From contig JAAZNU010000033.1 of the NCBI GenBank assembly GCA_012798135.1, forward strand, positions 6,105 to 70,104: DNA of 64,000 nucleotides, given 5' to 3'. The stretch is from Veillonellaceae bacterium (GTDB taxonomy: Bacteria > Bacillota_C > Negativicutes > UBA1444). Position numbers and translations under genes: made by a program. The notes beneath the pieces are model-generated. The model saw only the letters and a program-made list of their open reading frames with translations, was not told the origin of the DNA and ran no database searches. This document shows, one piece after another, positions 63,616 through 64,000 of this stretch (positions are counted from its first letter, which is position 1; every line of letters starts with the position of its first letter).

Positions 63616-64000
63616 TCATTTTCTTGTTTTGGGCGGAATGCCGGCGATCGCCTTGGCCAGTTCTTTTTTCTGTTCCAGGTTGCCCTGGCGGGAAATCATG
63701 ATCCGCTGCGCCTGCGGCGACCCCGCCCCATGCATCGACTCCGTCCGGTAGCCGACAGCCGCCGTGCCCAGGGTCAGGTTCTCGATCAGGCGCAGTATCC
63801 GCATCCGAAATTCCGTCGGCACTGAATCAATGCCTTTGAAGTATTTTTCCACGACCGGACCGATTTCCGGATTGCGCAGATCCTTCTCCGACGGCATGGT
63901 CACCATCAGCCCGCCGGCGATGTCTTCGGCCAACCGGGCGATTTCGTACGGGAATCGCGTCACGTTCTGCTTGCAGACATTGGCCAGCATCAGATCGATC
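63616..64000 (-). CDS. abfD: 4-hydroxybutyryl-CoA dehydratase / vinylacetyl-CoA isomerase, C-terminal part (truncated by the window)
   Basis: The last 127 residues are seen. DLMLANVCKQNVTRFPYEIA, RLAEDIAGGLMVTMPSEKDL and GTAAVGYRTESMHGAGSPQA match the C-terminus of AbfD, a flavin and 4Fe-4S enzyme that converts 4-hydroxybutyryl-CoA to crotonyl-CoA in succinate or 4-aminobutyrate fermentation to butyrate. The reading frame continues past base 64000. The related 4-hydroxyphenylacetate 3-monooxygenase family is the alternative. A butyrate pathway fits with buk-ptb elsewhere in the window. Confidence 0.88.
   Translation of the reverse strand, partial: IDLMLANVCKQNVTRFPYEIARLAEDIAGGLMVTMPSEKDLRNPEIGPVVEKYFKGIDSVPTEFRMRILRLIENLTLGTAAVGYRTESMHGAGSPQAQRIMISRQGNLEQKKELAKAIAGIPPKTRK

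Overview
The window looks like a chromosome segment of an anaerobic, fermentative Firmicute, most likely of the Negativicutes (Sporomusaceae-type). This is inferred from gene content: short-form HisG with HisZ, a YerC/TrpR-like regulator, a SAM-I riboswitch in front of metNIQ, the pcrA-ligA-gatCAB block, indolepyruvate:ferredoxin oxidoreductase with butyrate kinase, and a 4-hydroxybutyryl-CoA dehydratase. Most of the window is GC-rich. Bases 1 to about 8300 are visibly more AT-rich and read as an accessory region.

Accessory region (1-8300). All defence-type genes lie on the minus strand: an McrB-like AAA+ protein with Mrr-N-like and EVE-like parts, McrC, an HNH nuclease with its own sensor-like N-terminus, and the start of an AbiEi-type antitoxin that leaves the window. 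A c-di-GMP protein (Cache-HAMP-PAS-GGDEF-HD-GYP) follows on the plus strand. It is bracketed by two diverged direct repeats of about 140 bp, each carrying the 3' tail of an rlmD-like gene. One tail belongs to the intact rlmD and the other is a stump.

Core block (8.4-23.6 kb). Minus-strand housekeeping genes run pcrA, ligA, gatC, gatA, gatB, rlmD, with a MITE-like element between ligA and gatC. On the plus strand, a translationally coupled cassette encodes a radical-SAM/HhH protein, a DUF4130-type protein and a TtcA-type PP-loop protein. A second HD-GYP protein with a dead GGDEF domain follows.

Amino-acid and metal block (22.9-41 kb). A compact his operon (hisG-D-C-B-H-A-F-IE plus a HAD phosphatase) runs on the minus strand. 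hisZ and a TrpR-like gene sit further upstream, separated by a plus-strand 2-hydroxyacid dehydrogenase. metNIQ lies behind a SAM-I riboswitch. Next comes a standalone, multi-hairpin RNA candidate with a strong promoter and an operator-like dyad. A znuABC-fur operon with a palindromic operator and a YyaL-type protein follow.

Signalling and fermentation block (41-60 kb). This holds a DUF554 membrane protein, a MASE3-GAF-PAS histidine kinase, an oligopeptide-binding lipoprotein, a beta-lactamase-like hydrolase, a response regulator next to a REC-kinase hybrid, and an operon buk-ptb-iorA-iorB that could couple oxidation of 2-oxoacids to ATP. A MerR regulator, bacterioferritin, a SagB-type nitroreductase, a gamma-carbonic anhydrase and an OmpR/kinase pair complete it.

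Right end (59.3-64 kb). A TIGR04222-like membrane protein and an apparently exported prephenate dehydratase precede thiD-thiM-thiE, which has a TPP riboswitch. The window ends in the 3' part of 4-hydroxybutyryl-CoA dehydratase. No rRNA, tRNA, CRISPR array or intact insertion sequence was seen.
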